The notes under the pieces: model-generated
Database searches by the model: none
Told to the model about the DNA's origin: nothing
What the model saw: the letters and a program-made list of their open reading frames with translations, nothing else
Shown: positions 1 through 14,340 of the stretch, piece after piece
Position numbering within the stretch: position 1 is the stretch's first letter
Layout: each line of letters begins with the position of its first letter
Program-made: the position numbers and the translations under genes
Assembly (NCBI GenBank): GCA_902729315.2
Contig: LR746272.1
Coordinates: 868,001 to 932,000 of the forward strand
Direction: 5' to 3'
Source of the DNA: Spirodela intermedia
Taxonomy: Eukaryota; Streptophyta; Magnoliopsida; Alismatales; Araceae
DNA: 64,000 bases

Positions 1-1635
<1,635 letters not shown>

Positions 1636-2887
1636 ATCTCAGATATCAGACGACAAAATAAGGCGCGCAGAGAGGGAGATAGCTTTTATTCTTGTGATTC
1701 CTCCCATGGCTCTATCCCTGACGACGGTGATCAATCACGTTCGTTGATATATATACATATAATATCCGTGCCGCCGCCGCTGAGGAAGCTGTTGGTAAGT
1801 CGGATTCGTGCAACGCGACAGGCAAGGAGAGAGCCGTAAATTCTACGTCTCCAATCATTCTCGCTTTTCTTGGCTTCGTCTTGGCGGTGCAATACTATAC
1901 CTTCAATAATGTTTTACGTATTATGTTTCTATATAAATACGTTATCTATATTTCTATATGTGCGCGATTTTACCCCAGTGCTAATCTTGCGTTCGCGGAG
2001 GGATAACTAGAGAAAAACCTTACACCGCTAGGTTCAGCGAGCTCCTCTCCTCACGACGGGGCAGCTGTCATCTCATAGAAAGGAGCCAACAGCATTCCGT
2101 TCGCCCTTTCGGTCCTAAAAACTGGTTCTGCAGGCCTACTCATGTAATTAAAGACTTACTTGTTGGTTGGTGGATAATTTAATTAAACCGCTATCGATAA
2201 ATACGTGGATTAATTCCACGCTGTACTTAGTGACGTATAGTTGACATGTCAATATCGGAGAAAACATGGATTAAAGAAAAGTTTCATTAACAAGCTCATG
2301 TTCATCTCTATCCTGACCGTAATATAATGATCGGCCGAGGGGGATGATAACTTCTTACATTTTTGTACTTAAAACGTGAGATTGATCACCCACTGTAGAG
2401 AGGTCAATTCATCCTATCAAATGGCCAACTAAGACAGGTTTTTTTCGTGGTAAATGATCAATAGAGGTGGCAGTTAAATCGCTTGGACCGAGATAGGAAG
2501 AAATGGTCTTCACGACAACGAAAAAAAACCTTTTTTTGTGATAATAAACAATAAATTAGTCTAACCGTCCATACGTGGGTGCACGTGCAACGTATAATGA
2601 AGACAAGTCGCGAGGAGAGAGCTATTTCCGAGGTCTCTTTTTCCTTTTCTTCCCTTTCCCATGTTTTATTCTCTGTTGCACCTGGCCGCAATTCATCGAT
2701 GTTCGAGATTCCGCAATTGATCGTGTCCCGTCCCCGCCATGAAGAAAATTCCGCACTTTTCAACAAAGCAAGATTGTTGCGCCACCAAGCGGTGTCGCCT
2801 TAGTCTTCACCTTAACCCCCCACCCCAACACACAGACGAGCTTCTGTCCTAACTCTTCATTGTTTCATGGGTTCCTTACTTGCAATC
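1636..2887. other. CKX 3' flank, no gene seen
   Basis: AT-rich non-coding DNA after the CKX stop codon. It should contain the CKX 3' UTR and polyadenylation site. Short open frames at 2458-2803 have no recognisable domain. Confidence 0.5.
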
Positions 2888-2899
2888 AGAGAGAGAGAG

Positions 2900-2986
<87 letters not shown>
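2888..2986. repeat. (GA)n microsatellite, about 99 bp
   Basis: A nearly uninterrupted AG dinucleotide run with one C interruption near its start. Short open frames across it encode only Arg-Glu or Ser-Leu dipeptide runs and are artefacts. Confidence 0.97.
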
Positions 2987-2988
<2 letters not shown>

Positions 2989-5384
2989 GGGGATATGGAA
3001 TGCTGAATCCTGATGAACACTGGAGATTGTTTTCGAAGTTTTGTTGCGGTCAGAACATATTGGTTAACCAGGGGGAAGCCTAGTGTTCCTCCTCTCCTTC
3101 GGTTCTTTATTTTCTCTTCGAGGGATGAAAAGGCCGGCCAGGGCTCTATCACGAGGGCATCTGATTCCTAAAGCAAAACTACTTGGATTTTACGCTTTCT
3201 CTTGGAAGAGGTGCGATGCCGCTTCCCTTCTTCTTCAACATGTAGACAGCCCTGAATCCCTCCCTCAAAAGCATACATAATTGCAACAAACAACGAACTT
3301 CCTCTTCTCCAGTCTCCCACACTGAGGGCATAATTCCTCCCTCGTTACAAGGACCCAGAATGGCGCGTCTGTCTGCATTTGATCGGAGCCGTAAAGTCTC
3401 CGTCTCTCTGACCAGGTTCTCTCGGATGGCCTTTTAAGTGCGAACTCTAGGGCTGCTGTTCTTTGGAGGACTGCTCGCTGTTCTTCGGAGCTTTTGGCCA
3501 CGGCGGCGCTACTGAGAAGAATCTTTTAATCTTTCTAACGACCCGCAACGAAAATAAATGGGTAGGAGGCTTCGGCTGATGAACTGCATGCATCTTTCAA
3601 AGGAATCAGACTCAGAGAGGGTGTATCTCTAGGGTTCCCAACCATATCGCTTTAAAGAAAGCGATGTGCAAAAAAAAACTTTCGGGGGGCTTTTGACCCC
3701 AAGAAATCGGTCAAATTGGGATGATCTCCTTGTCCTCATCAATATCGGGAAAAACTCTCCAAAAATATGCTAGTTTAGAGAGGATTGGAACCAATATAGA
3801 GGAAGAGCATTAGAGGAAGGAAGACTCCAATGTATTCGAGTCCAGACTTGACAAAAGTCGCAAGTTCCAGGGCTGGACTTGGCCTGAGGCCAGTCCAGTG
3901 CATTCATACTCTAAACCGGCTGATGAACGTCAGTCCTGAGAAGGGCTGACAATGCCCGGCCTGAGAGCGAGAGAAAGAAAGAGAGAGAGAGCGGACCGGT
4001 TAGGGGTGGAGTCCTCGCTCAGTCAGGTGAAGTCGTCCCAAAGTGCACCTAATGCGGCGACAAGTGAATGGTAATGGGAGATATCCCGAAGATGGATTTC
4101 CTTTCAGGCAGTGGGGTTGTGATGGGTGAAACCGGCGCCACCGGACACAGTGTGAGACCGAGTGAAATAAATGTTCAGATTATTAATCTTTCTTGTGTTG
4201 CATTGATAGCTCATGTACTGAAGAATATTATTTTCTCCGAATATAATATTCCAAACCAAAAAAAGCCTGGTCTTTACAGCCTCAAAAAGGCACTGAGGTG
4301 AAGAATCTAGCATATCAAGCACATGAAGCACTCAGTAGATCCTCGGTATTTTTCTATATTTAACTGCAACAGCCGCCCGAGCTATTGACAGATAACATCA
4401 TAAGTGATCCACCATTCCTTTCGTCCATGTTGGTAAGGACCGATAAAATAAAATAAACATTTAGTTAGTCTACTGTGTTCATGTTTAATGCCGGGGTTTA
4501 AAGTAACCGTTTAGTCTTTAGCTTCGCATTAGCTCTGTATATTGGTATTGAATTGAATGATTAGGCACCAACACGACAACAAGTGGGTCCTATCTTGTGC
4601 ACATTTCTATCCGCATGTCTGCAAGCAAGAGTCTAAGACATTGGCATGCTCAAAGGAAGAATGCAACATTATAAGATTATGCGTACATTGGCTCTGATAA
4701 GTAATATTTATTATTCAAATATTCGCAACATACAAACACCAGGCCAAAGATATCGGTAGAGCAAGATAACTGATTCGTGAGTGTGGGACCACGAGTCTCG
4801 AAGTACAACAAATTCACTGGCTTTAGATCCAAACTGCACATTGTTTGGGCGAATATTTCGCCTGTTTTGAAAACAATGGGCTCATGTGATATATTTACTC
4901 GGTAGTTATCTCATGTTTTTTATAAAATAGACATACTTTTAAGAGTGAAATCGTCAAACTAAATATTGATTGCCATTGAGATAGTTGGTTCGTATATTTT
5001 AGTAACACTATATAACTTATCATTATAACGTGTTACTTTTCTATATATATATAGATGATGGCGTTTTAGAAGAAGAAAAAGGGAACTTAAATTCATCTAG
5101 AAGTATGTGAAATCCAGGCTGGATACCATACTCAAGTTGCCATTAAACTTAAAAGCAACAGAGAGGATGATTCAATAGAGAAATAGGTAGCAGATACATT
5201 TATTCAGGATCACAGATGTAGACCTTTAGTTGGCCGAAAATATTTTATAGAAAGGTTTTTGTAACCAAGGGAGGGCTATTAAAATTGAGTAATATGCTAA
5301 TAAGTGGCCCAAGCCTCATCTTTCTTTTATTTGGTCCATAAAAAGCTGGAAAAATGGGTATAGGCTAAATCCTTTAAAGTTCTT
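2987..5384. other. Intergenic, no gene supported
   Basis: Mixed-composition DNA between the GA microsatellite and the copia element. A 78-codon open frame on the - strand (3265-3501) and a 77-codon frame on the + strand (4068-4301) show no family motif and overlap open frames on the other strand. A small GA-rich tract lies near 3967-3990. Confidence 0.5.
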
Positions 5385-6800
5385 TTTGTTGAGTTATGAA
5401 TTAACTTAATATTATTGAAGATTGATATGAAATCATGAAATTGATGATATGAAATGTGAATTTAATTGAAGATTGATATCTTAAAAAAGATTAAAGGGGA
5501 AATTTTATTATTTTATATCTATATATATTGAAACTAATTCCAATAGAAATGCTAACATGTAAAATGATTAAATTGATGATTTGAATCATAGTAAATATCT
5601 CATATTATTTTAAATTCTCCTAGGAGATATAAATATTAAAATAGTTTGGTATAAAGGTAATAAAAAGTTTGTGTGATGATAATATATTATTATCATATGA
5701 GCATATTTTAATATTTGGATTTTCTATATCAATTGACTTTATCAATATAGACATATGAGAATCAATAAAAAACTCTATAAAAAATGAATGATATGAAATA
5801 CATGTTGGATAAATTACCAAGACATTGATTTGTTATTAGTATCTATAAGATTATTGAAGGAAAAATTTCACCCAATGATAACTAATTTAGAAGATTGATA
5901 TATCTAGGTAAAATAATTTTTATTTGAGAAAATATGCCACAAATATAGGTGTGTGAGTATTAAATAATGATTCAATGAAGAACTAAAATTTGAAAATCGT
6001 GCATAAAAAATTCAAGGTACTAAGAGAGTTATGATTGTTTCAAGTTTTACCATCAGTTTTTTTATATTTTCTAGAACTCATGCATGACCCATTAATACTA
6101 GTCTCTAAGCATGATTGTTTGACTTAATAAGAGCCAAAAAGAAGGCATCTAGCCTAATCCTAAAAAAAGGATATTTTATCCAAATTAGGACAATGAGAAA
6201 TATATAATTTTTAGACATCGATAACTACTTCAAATGACATCCCTTTTGTTGTACTAAGGGCAGCATTACATCATTTAAAGAGAGTTGTGGATGTTACTTG
6301 GAGTCTCAAATGTTTCTCCTCTCAACCCAACACTTCACTAGTCCTTCAAGGATTCATCATGTTCCAAAATGACCATTAAAGGTTGCATTGACCCTACTCT
6401 AAATTTTTCATTTATGTTTACTTTTATTTGTGATGTGTGGACTGATTGAAATGTGATGTATTTTCAATGTAGTGGGAAATATTGTTGGGACACTTGTGGT
6501 GTGCTCAAAACAAAAAGATCTATGACCATTAAAGTTAAGGTTTTAAATGAACTTATCACACACTCATGGAGCTTGTTGATATCAAGGGTTCTTGATCCTT
6601 GTCAAATCAAATATATTCTAATAATTGAATAATGAAGCTAAAGTGGATTCCTTGAAAGTGAATGTAGGTCAAAGAAGTTTGGCTGAACTCTTATTAAATT
6701 TAATGTGCATTTGTTTTTATTGTTTTCATATTATGTACTGATTGAATAATAATAATAAATATTATATTTAATATAACAAAGATTAGAAGTCAATTAACAC
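5385..6800 (+). repeat. 5' LTR of the copia element
   Basis: It starts near TTGAGTTATGAATTAACTT and shares diverged similarity with about 12480-13440. The similarity resumes at about 15557-15945, which marks the insertion in the 3' LTR. The last shared stretch is near 6790-6800. The two LTRs are clearly but imperfectly similar, so the insertion is old. Confidence 0.75.
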
Positions 6801-6856
6801 TCTCTCTCCTCTCTCTCTCTCTCTCTCTCACTCCCTCTCCTTCCCTCCCTCCCCCA
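6801..6856. repeat. CT-rich pyrimidine tract
   Basis: Low-complexity (CT)n grading into CCCT, located just after the 5' LTR. Confidence 0.9.
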
Positions 6857-6882
6857 TTTATTAATAGAATGATAATATTTAT

Positions 6883-6911
6883 AAGGTCATCATCATTTTG
6901 ATGATGACCTT
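6883..6911. repeat. Perfect 13-bp hairpin
   Basis: Arms AAGGTCATCATCA (6883-6895) and TGATGATGACCTT (6899-6911) around a 3-nt loop. It lies between the forward LTR and the inverted LTR copy, near the centre of symmetry. Confidence 0.85.
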
Positions 6912-8150
6912 AGCATTCTACATCTACTTTTGAGGACTCTACATTCATTTTACTATTCTACCTTGATATACAATCTTGATTTTATAGAAATCAAGAACCC
7001 TTTATATTCTCAAACTCTATGAGGATGTGACCAATCAACCTAGAACTCTAATCCTATAGTTCTTAGGTCCCTATATCTCTTTGTTGCAAGCACACAGCAT
7101 GTCTCAATAGGTAATGTGACTATACTGACAACACACCACGTGTCTCAACTTGTCTATACATCACATAATAAATCATAAACACAAATGATAATGAGTAATA
7201 AGTTTACCACAACCTTCAATGGTTGATTTTTCATTCAACAAGAGATGTTATAAGTATTGAAAAATATTTGACAATGTTGGGTTGAGGGAGGAAGCTTTTA
7301 AGTCATTGGAGAGGCATTTGAAGTTCCCTTGAATCGAAGTATCCCATCCTTGAGCTTTGGAGAGCTGAAGGCGGGTGAACCAGAAGAATACCTCTATTTG
7401 GAATAATAATTGTTGTAAAAAATCTTGTATTTTCTCTTACCCTGACTTTGGGCAAAACATCTTATTTATATGTAGGGTGGGTGCCCCTTTTTATCCTTAT
7501 TAGATTAAACGGTTGTCTTAAAACATACCTTAACATGCCATTCATGAATCTTGAATAAATATAAAAAATCTGATTGTAAATAATGAATAATTCATAACTC
7601 CCTTGATATTTAAAATTTTCTAGAATGATTTATATATTTGGATTTTTCTTTGAGTTAGCTTTCCATTGTGGTAGAGGTCATACTTCTTGATCATTCATCC
7701 CTTACGTGAATATATAAAATTGACAATCTTGTAAAATAAATATCAAATCAACTCCTTGATAATTTTAGTTAAAATTTATTTTTCTTGAATCATCATTTAA
7801 ATATATTTTATTTAAAAAATAAATTTATTTTTTAAGTCATTTGATACATAAAATTTAAAGATTAAAACTTACATGTGAGATGATAGCATCTTTACCTCAC
7901 ATAAAATTTTTATTGTTAGTATATTCAAATCATCGAATTGTCATATATATGATATACTTTTAATCATATAATCTGAATCTTAAATCATTATCCAAACAAT
8001 CTAAACATCAATATATTTACCACATCAATCATGTATTCAGCTCACATCAAATATCATCAATTTCAAGATGATAAAATTATTGTCTAAAAATCATTAAAAT
8101 TATATTTTCTCTCTTCTTAAGTTAATCCATAACATAACACTAACAAAGTT
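6912..8150 (-). repeat. Inverted additional LTR copy
   Basis: The + strand here resembles the reverse complement of the 5' LTR. The block 6915-7000 matches 6600-6680, about 6990-7040 matches 6540-6600, about 7125-7170 matches 6440-6500, and about 7260-7310 matches 6290-6360. More weakly, about 7850-7900 and 8040-8150 match the beginning of the LTR. About 350 bp from 7350 does not align by eye, so the copy is interrupted or very diverged there. Confidence 0.6.
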
Positions 8151-8726
8151 AAATAATTTTTTTATGAATGCAACATCAAACCACTTTATGGTCAATTGTA
8201 CAAGTTTGAAAAAAGAGAAAACTAAAATAACAAAGGCTACAATAGAAACATAGAGTGGAGATCAAGTTAGTTGAGATGAATAAGAAGTACATTTATGTCT
8301 TACAATAAAAATTATTTTGGTACAATCATCAACTGAATCTAAATTATAAGAAGATGAGATATTATTTATTTCTAAGGAATTGACTATTGCATTTAAGACT
8401 CTTAATACAAAATACAAAAAGATAAAGATGAATTTAGAAGAATTTTTTTAAAAAATAAAATTTGAAAATATAAAATAAATAATTAACAAAGAAATTGACT
8501 AATTGAAGAAACAATGTGAAGATCATAATAAAAAACATTCTTTGGTAGAATAAAATCTTTTTGATTTGAATGTAGCCTATTTGAAACTATGTGAAAGTGA
8601 AAAACATATGAAAATGTTGTTAAAAATTCAATGACCATTGTTATGAAGAGAATGATTTGTCATGCTCTTAGAGATGAAGGAATCATCATTAGAGAAAATG
8701 TATTAAATAAGATATATAGGTTCACT

Positions 8727-8752
8727 ACAAATTATATATATATATATATATA
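8727..8752. repeat. (TA)n microsatellite
   Basis: A simple AT dinucleotide run inside the copia body. Confidence 0.9.
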
Positions 8753-9139
8753 CAAGAAAAAACTTTAGATAGAACATTTAGGTATATTTTTATGTGTAGA
8801 CATGTCATGTTCAGGAAAAACCCTTTTAAATATGTTTAGGTTTCTAAATGTGAAATAATTATCTATAAATGGAAATACATTTAGGATTTTAAATTAAAAA
8901 CTTGGAAAAGTTAAGAAACTTTCTAGTGAACCAGAACAAAGTAATACTTAGATCACATGTGTTCAAGGCACATAATTGAAGAGAAGAAATAGTTATCCTC
9001 ATTCAAAATCATAGATAAAGAAGATTTACCTTTGGAGTAGATAATGAATGAAAAAAATAAATAGAATAAGGTAATATCAATTTTTATAATATAATTTTAA
9101 TTAAGCATATCCTTTTTTTCAGGATTTAAAATGTAATTA

Positions 9140-11760
9140 GTTAGTATGAGTCAACCATGTGATATCATATGGAGGTACTTTTTGAAGTAGATTGGTGTTT
9201 GATAATTGATGCATATACAAATGAATTATTATATAAACTTGAGTGAATTAGTAAGTACAAAAGCATATTTAATTGTTGATGGTAATTTTGATGAATTAAA
9301 TATTTGGCACAAAAAATTTAGTTATGTTAGCACAAGGATAATCTAGAAATTGATTTCCTTACAACTAGTGAAACTATTACCTAACTTATAAGAAAATTCA
9401 AATTTTATATATGAAGAATGTATTGAAAGAAAAAAAATAAAGAATATTTAAAATTATAGTACATAATAATTTTAAACTTTTACATATGAATTTTTTCAAT
9501 CCAAGCAATCCCAAATTAGTCATAATAAATTTGGACATTCATTTCAAAATATTTATACATCTATTGTATATGATGTTACAATTGGTGATGGAAATAGTGT
9601 GAAAATTGAAGACATTGATACTATTTCTATTCATAAAAAATCATGTTAAAAATTATTATTACTATTTTTAAACTCTCTCCTTTTATATTTCACTAATATC
9701 ATTTGTATTGGTTATAAAATTAATTACTTAGTTATTGTGAATGATTATTCTAGGTATGTGTGGAAAAAATAATTAATTACTAAACAGAACATATTTTTTT
9801 ATTTCATGAAACTTAATCTAAGGATTTAAAATAAATTTTGATTTAGCATTAATTTGCTGAAATGTATAATAAAAGAAGAATCACACAATTGATTTGTCTA
9901 GAAACCCTACAACAAAATGAAGCATTAGCAAGGGAAAATAAATCTTTATTAGACATCTCAAAAATAATTTTAACTGTAATAAATTAAATAGATGATTTTG
10001 GGTTGAGCCTATAAATACAACATGGTACATTATAAATAGGGTATTTATTAGACCTAAGCTAAAAAAGACCTTATGAATTACTAAATTGACTAAATTAAAA
10101 TCCATTCATTCAAACCTTTTGGTTTGCTTAAAATTAAATATTAAATAAAAAAATTATACAAAAAATATTTTAGAGGTAATGAATGTATTTTTTTAGGATA
10201 CTCAAAATATTTAAAAGACATAATCTATAGCAGGAATACTTTGATTGTACAAAAGTTTATTCATGTGAAACTTATAGGAAAACTAAAACCTCTTATTCAT
10301 CCAGAAGAAGAATAGATCGTTGAAAAATAACCACATGACAAATATAACTAAGTTGATAATAGTGATAATGAAGAAATTATGGTACAAAAACAAATTATTT
10401 AGATTTGTATTAGACTATGAAGAATGAAACTTTTCTTAACTCTTAGGATAATGAAGTGTTATCAAATGAAACAAAATTATAGAAAATTAAGAAGGTAAAA
10501 TGATAATACATTCATTTTTGGAATATAAAATTTATTTATTTTATTTTATTACTTCAGAAATATAACCCAATGAATCATTGACATATGAAAATTGGATTAA
10601 TGCAATGCATGAGAATTATAATAGTTTGAAGTATGTAAACCTAATGATTGAGTGAAAATCAGTTCATGTAAATAAATTGAATGAAGAAATCAGAATAGTA
10701 AGAAACAAAACTTAAATAATCACATAAGGGCATGTAGAAGAAAATGGAATTGGTTAAAAAAACATATATTCTATATGGTTAGGTTATGTGTCATAAGAAT
10801 ATTATTACCCATTTCTTATGCATATAATATTATTTTTTTTCTAAATAGATGTAAAGAGCACCTTTTTAAATAGAACACTTAAAGAAGTGTACAACCTTAA
10901 ATTTCATGGATTCATAAATTATAAATGTTCTAGTTCAAAACATGATAATAGAGAATGATATGATAAACTCAACACAACATTACTTACATTGAAAATAAAT
11001 AGTTATATTTTAGTAGTCTAAATTTATGTTCATGATATTATATTTATGTTAAATAATACATTGATGTGGAAAGAGTTTTCAACACTAATAAAAAGAGATT
11101 ATGAAATGAGTATGATGAGAGTGCTAAACATTTTATGATTTCAAATTAAGCAAAAAAAAAAGAATTCCAAGCTATATATAAAAATATATTAAAGAGTTAT
11201 GAAATTTGGATGTGAAAAGGACAATATGTTAAAGAGTTAGTAAATTTAATAAAATAAAAATATATCACATAAGAGTCTCATGGGAAAAATATGTAAATAA
11301 TTAGTTATCAAAATCATTAGGACTTTTGTATCCAAACAAACATGAATTCAACTTTGTATGTTATGATTCAAATAATGTAAGAAATATGATAAATAGAGAT
11401 AATACTAATTTCTCTTATTTACATTTGGGAGTATGTTTTCTTTCATGATTGTCTAAAGAATAAAATTCGTAGCATTATATACATGTATAATGGAATATGT
11501 ATTAATAAAAAGTTGTTTTGATCAGTACTATGACTAAATTTAAAATTAGAACATTATGGAGTCAAATAAGATAAAATTCTAATTTTATGTAACAACACTA
11601 GTATTATCAACTCAATAATATGATTATTCATTCTAGGACCAAACATATAAAAGTGAAGTACACTTTTGTTGGATATCACATTTCTATGAATGATATTGAA
11701 CTATGTTTTGTGGACACAAAAAATCAATTGGTTATTGTGTTTAACAAGTCACTTTCTTAA
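9140..11760 (+). pseudogene. Degraded copia pol (protease to RNase H)
   Basis: Broken coding remnant on the + strand. In order it shows a protease-like stretch (about 9150-9240), the GAG-pre-integrase WH motif, the integrase core DYSRYVW, a block resembling the conserved NRVLIRP region (about 10035-10080), the reverse transcriptase catalytic-domain motif, and an RNase H tail that is the longest intact stretch (11629-11760, ending TAA). Stops and frameshifts are frequent throughout. The order protease-integrase-RT-RNase H is diagnostic of Ty1/copia rather than Ty3/gypsy. Confidence 0.85.
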
Positions 11761-12479
11761 AAAACAAAATAAGAATATATATGACATTTAGGTGTGAGTT
11801 AATTTGGTACAATATGTTACATATTTTGAACTACTATTAATAATATATCCATATGGTTTTATATAAATTATAATGTCATATTTTTAACCTTTGAACTTTT
11901 AGATTTTTGAGGTGGAATTAGTCACTTCAAAAATCATAATGTTGGATTTTAACATTTCATTCCAATTTTATGATGAACATTAATTCATATGTTATCATAG
12001 TTAAGGGTTAAATAAAAGAAAATTTGAAAACCAAAATTTAGGAATGAGTTTTATTTATTGATTTATGTTGATTCGTTTTATGTTAATATTGTGATTCGAG
12101 GATGATTTGTTTGAGCTTAGAACATCCAAATATTTTACAAAATGACATTTTCTTTCTCAATACATTTATTTAGACAAGGACTCTACTTTTCCCTCTTTTC
12201 AGATGGTAAAATATTTATCAAAATATGGAGTGTGAATTAACCTTTTAGCAATGACATAATCCTTAACAACTTAGTCAAGATAAATGATTTTATAATTCAT
12301 CTTGAAGGGATTGTTGCAAATTCTAAGTCAAAGAGAATATTGTCAAAGAATGAGGAGGGGGAATTGACTAAGAACATTAATAAATTTAAGAAATATCATA
12401 AAGTTAGGGGGAGAAATTGTCAAACACTAGATAGAAGAAAGTGAGTCAAACTTAAGATGGTGTAATCATAAAAAAGATG

Positions 12480-13440
12480 AGATTATTGAGTTATGAATGA
12501 ACTCAATATTTTTTGATGATTTTTAGACACAATTGAAATCATGAAACTAATGATATAAAGTATGAATTTAATTGAAGATTGATATCATAGAGGAGTTTGA
12601 AGAGAATACTTCATTAATGTATACATTAAAGAGAATTGATGATATTGGTCATAAGAAATATCTCATAGTACAAATTCTCATCAAAAATATAAATGTTTAA
12701 ATTTCTTAATACAAGGGTAATAAAAGTTTGTATGTGGTAACTCTCATCATCCTACGTATAAGATTTAATATTTAGATGTTTTATATCTAATGGCTTCATC
12801 AATACAAACATTAGTACTATGTGATAACTCTTTGAATGAAAAACATTTTAGAGAAAATTATCAAGATAATAGTTTATTATTGATATTTACAAAATTATTG
12901 AAGTACTATGTTTGCACAAGGAAAAAATAATTCAGAAGTTTAAACTATTTAACTAAAATTCATAGATATAGAGTGTGTGAATATTAAATTGCAACATTGA
13001 TCAAACACATAAAATCACACTTCAACACTAAAAGTATTAATAGAGTTATGATTTTTTAAAATGTTCAAAATCATCATGTATCTTGTTAATACTTATTTAA
13101 GCTTTGACAATTTGACCAAATAAGAGCAAAAAAAGTGCAATCTAGTCCAACACTAAAAGTATGACATTTCACCCAAATTAGGGAAAGGAGAAAATAGATA
13201 ATATTTAGTCCATGACATCCACTTTAAATGGCATTCCTTTTTTTTTGTTACTTTCTCTTGTCTCGAAGAACTAATGACAAAATCAGATCATTTTAAGGGC
13301 ATTGTGGATGTCATTTGAAGTCTCAAACACTTACTCTCTTAGTCTAATACTTTAAAATCATTTTATAACTCATAATATATCAAAGTAATAATTAAATATT
13401 ATAATAGCTTCATTCTAAATTATTTATTTATTTTTTGATG
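12480..13440 (+). repeat. 3' LTR of the copia element, first part
   Basis: It aligns with 5385-6440, including the shared GAAGATTGATATC and GGTAATAAAAGTTTGT blocks. The alignment breaks abruptly at 13440 where GC-rich sequence begins. Confidence 0.75.
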
Positions 13441-13988
13441 TAAGACGGGGTGAAAACTCTTGTATCTGATCAATGAAACTCACGACCCGAGATAGAGCAA
13501 TTGGAAGGATATCTAATAAGAACGTATAGAACCTATACTCTAGGTTTGACCTTGTAATCTAAGTATAAGTAGGCATACCAATATATACAATTAACCTAGG
13601 ACAACTTGAGGAAACACTCGACGATGGTGAGTGTGAAGCCCTCTTGGTTTATGTTTAGATAGACAGCGGAACAGTTGTTGTGAAGTAGCCTAGGGCTATA
13701 GCTCACAAACGGTGACAAGTATGGTACAGCGTCATAAGTCACAATCCGATAATCCATCTTATCCTATCTACGTTATCCTGATGGGGGTGAAACGATCTGA
13801 GGAAACCCTTCGAAAGATAATTAAATTTAAGAGGAAAGGATGCAGAGTTAACCTTTGGGGCTACGTAGCCCAGCAGGTTGTGATGGAGTGGAGATTTGAC
13901 ATAGGTAGAGACGTCCGAGAAGAGCGATGCTCAGCATGGTCCTGGTCGAGAAGTCACAGTAGTCGTCGTCATAAGGTGTGACCCGGTC

Positions 13989-14155
13989 GGCACGGGCGTG
14001 GGCCCACTGGTGGGCCGAAGGGCACGCTAGTAGGTGTGGGCCCGATGGTGGGCCAAAGGGCACGTTAGTAGGCATGGGCCCGATGGTGGGCAGAAGGGCA
14101 CGCTAGCAGGCGTGGGCCCGCTGGTGGGCCGAAGGGCACGCTAGCGGGCGCGCGC
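13989..14155. repeat. 38-bp minisatellite, about 4 copies
   Basis: The word TGGGCCC recurs at 13999, 14037, 14075 and 14113, giving an exact 38-bp period. The unit contains GTGGGCCC and GGGCACGCTAG. Confidence 0.93.
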
Positions 14156-14251
14156 GGCAAGCCGCGCGGCGGCCTTAGGGCACGGGGGCGGCGGCGCCGG
14201 GTGGGCGCGCGGGCTGCAGGAGCCAGCGCGCGGGGCGCGTGCGACGACGAC

Positions 14252-14340
14252 ACTTCGGCAGGAATGCCGAGCGTCAGCGGCGCTTCGCGGGAATGCCGAG
14301 CGTCAGCGGCGCTTCGGCGGGAATGCCGAGCGTCGGCGGT
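14252..14340. repeat. About 30-bp GC-rich minisatellite, 3 copies
   Basis: GAATGCCGAGCGTC recurs at 14262, 14291 and 14321, spacing 29 and 30 bp. Confidence 0.93.

Noticed and set aside
3265-3501. 78-codon - strand frame starting MAKSSEEQRAV
   Set aside because: Looks protein-like at first, but no homologue or adjoining exon is recognised, so it is not called.
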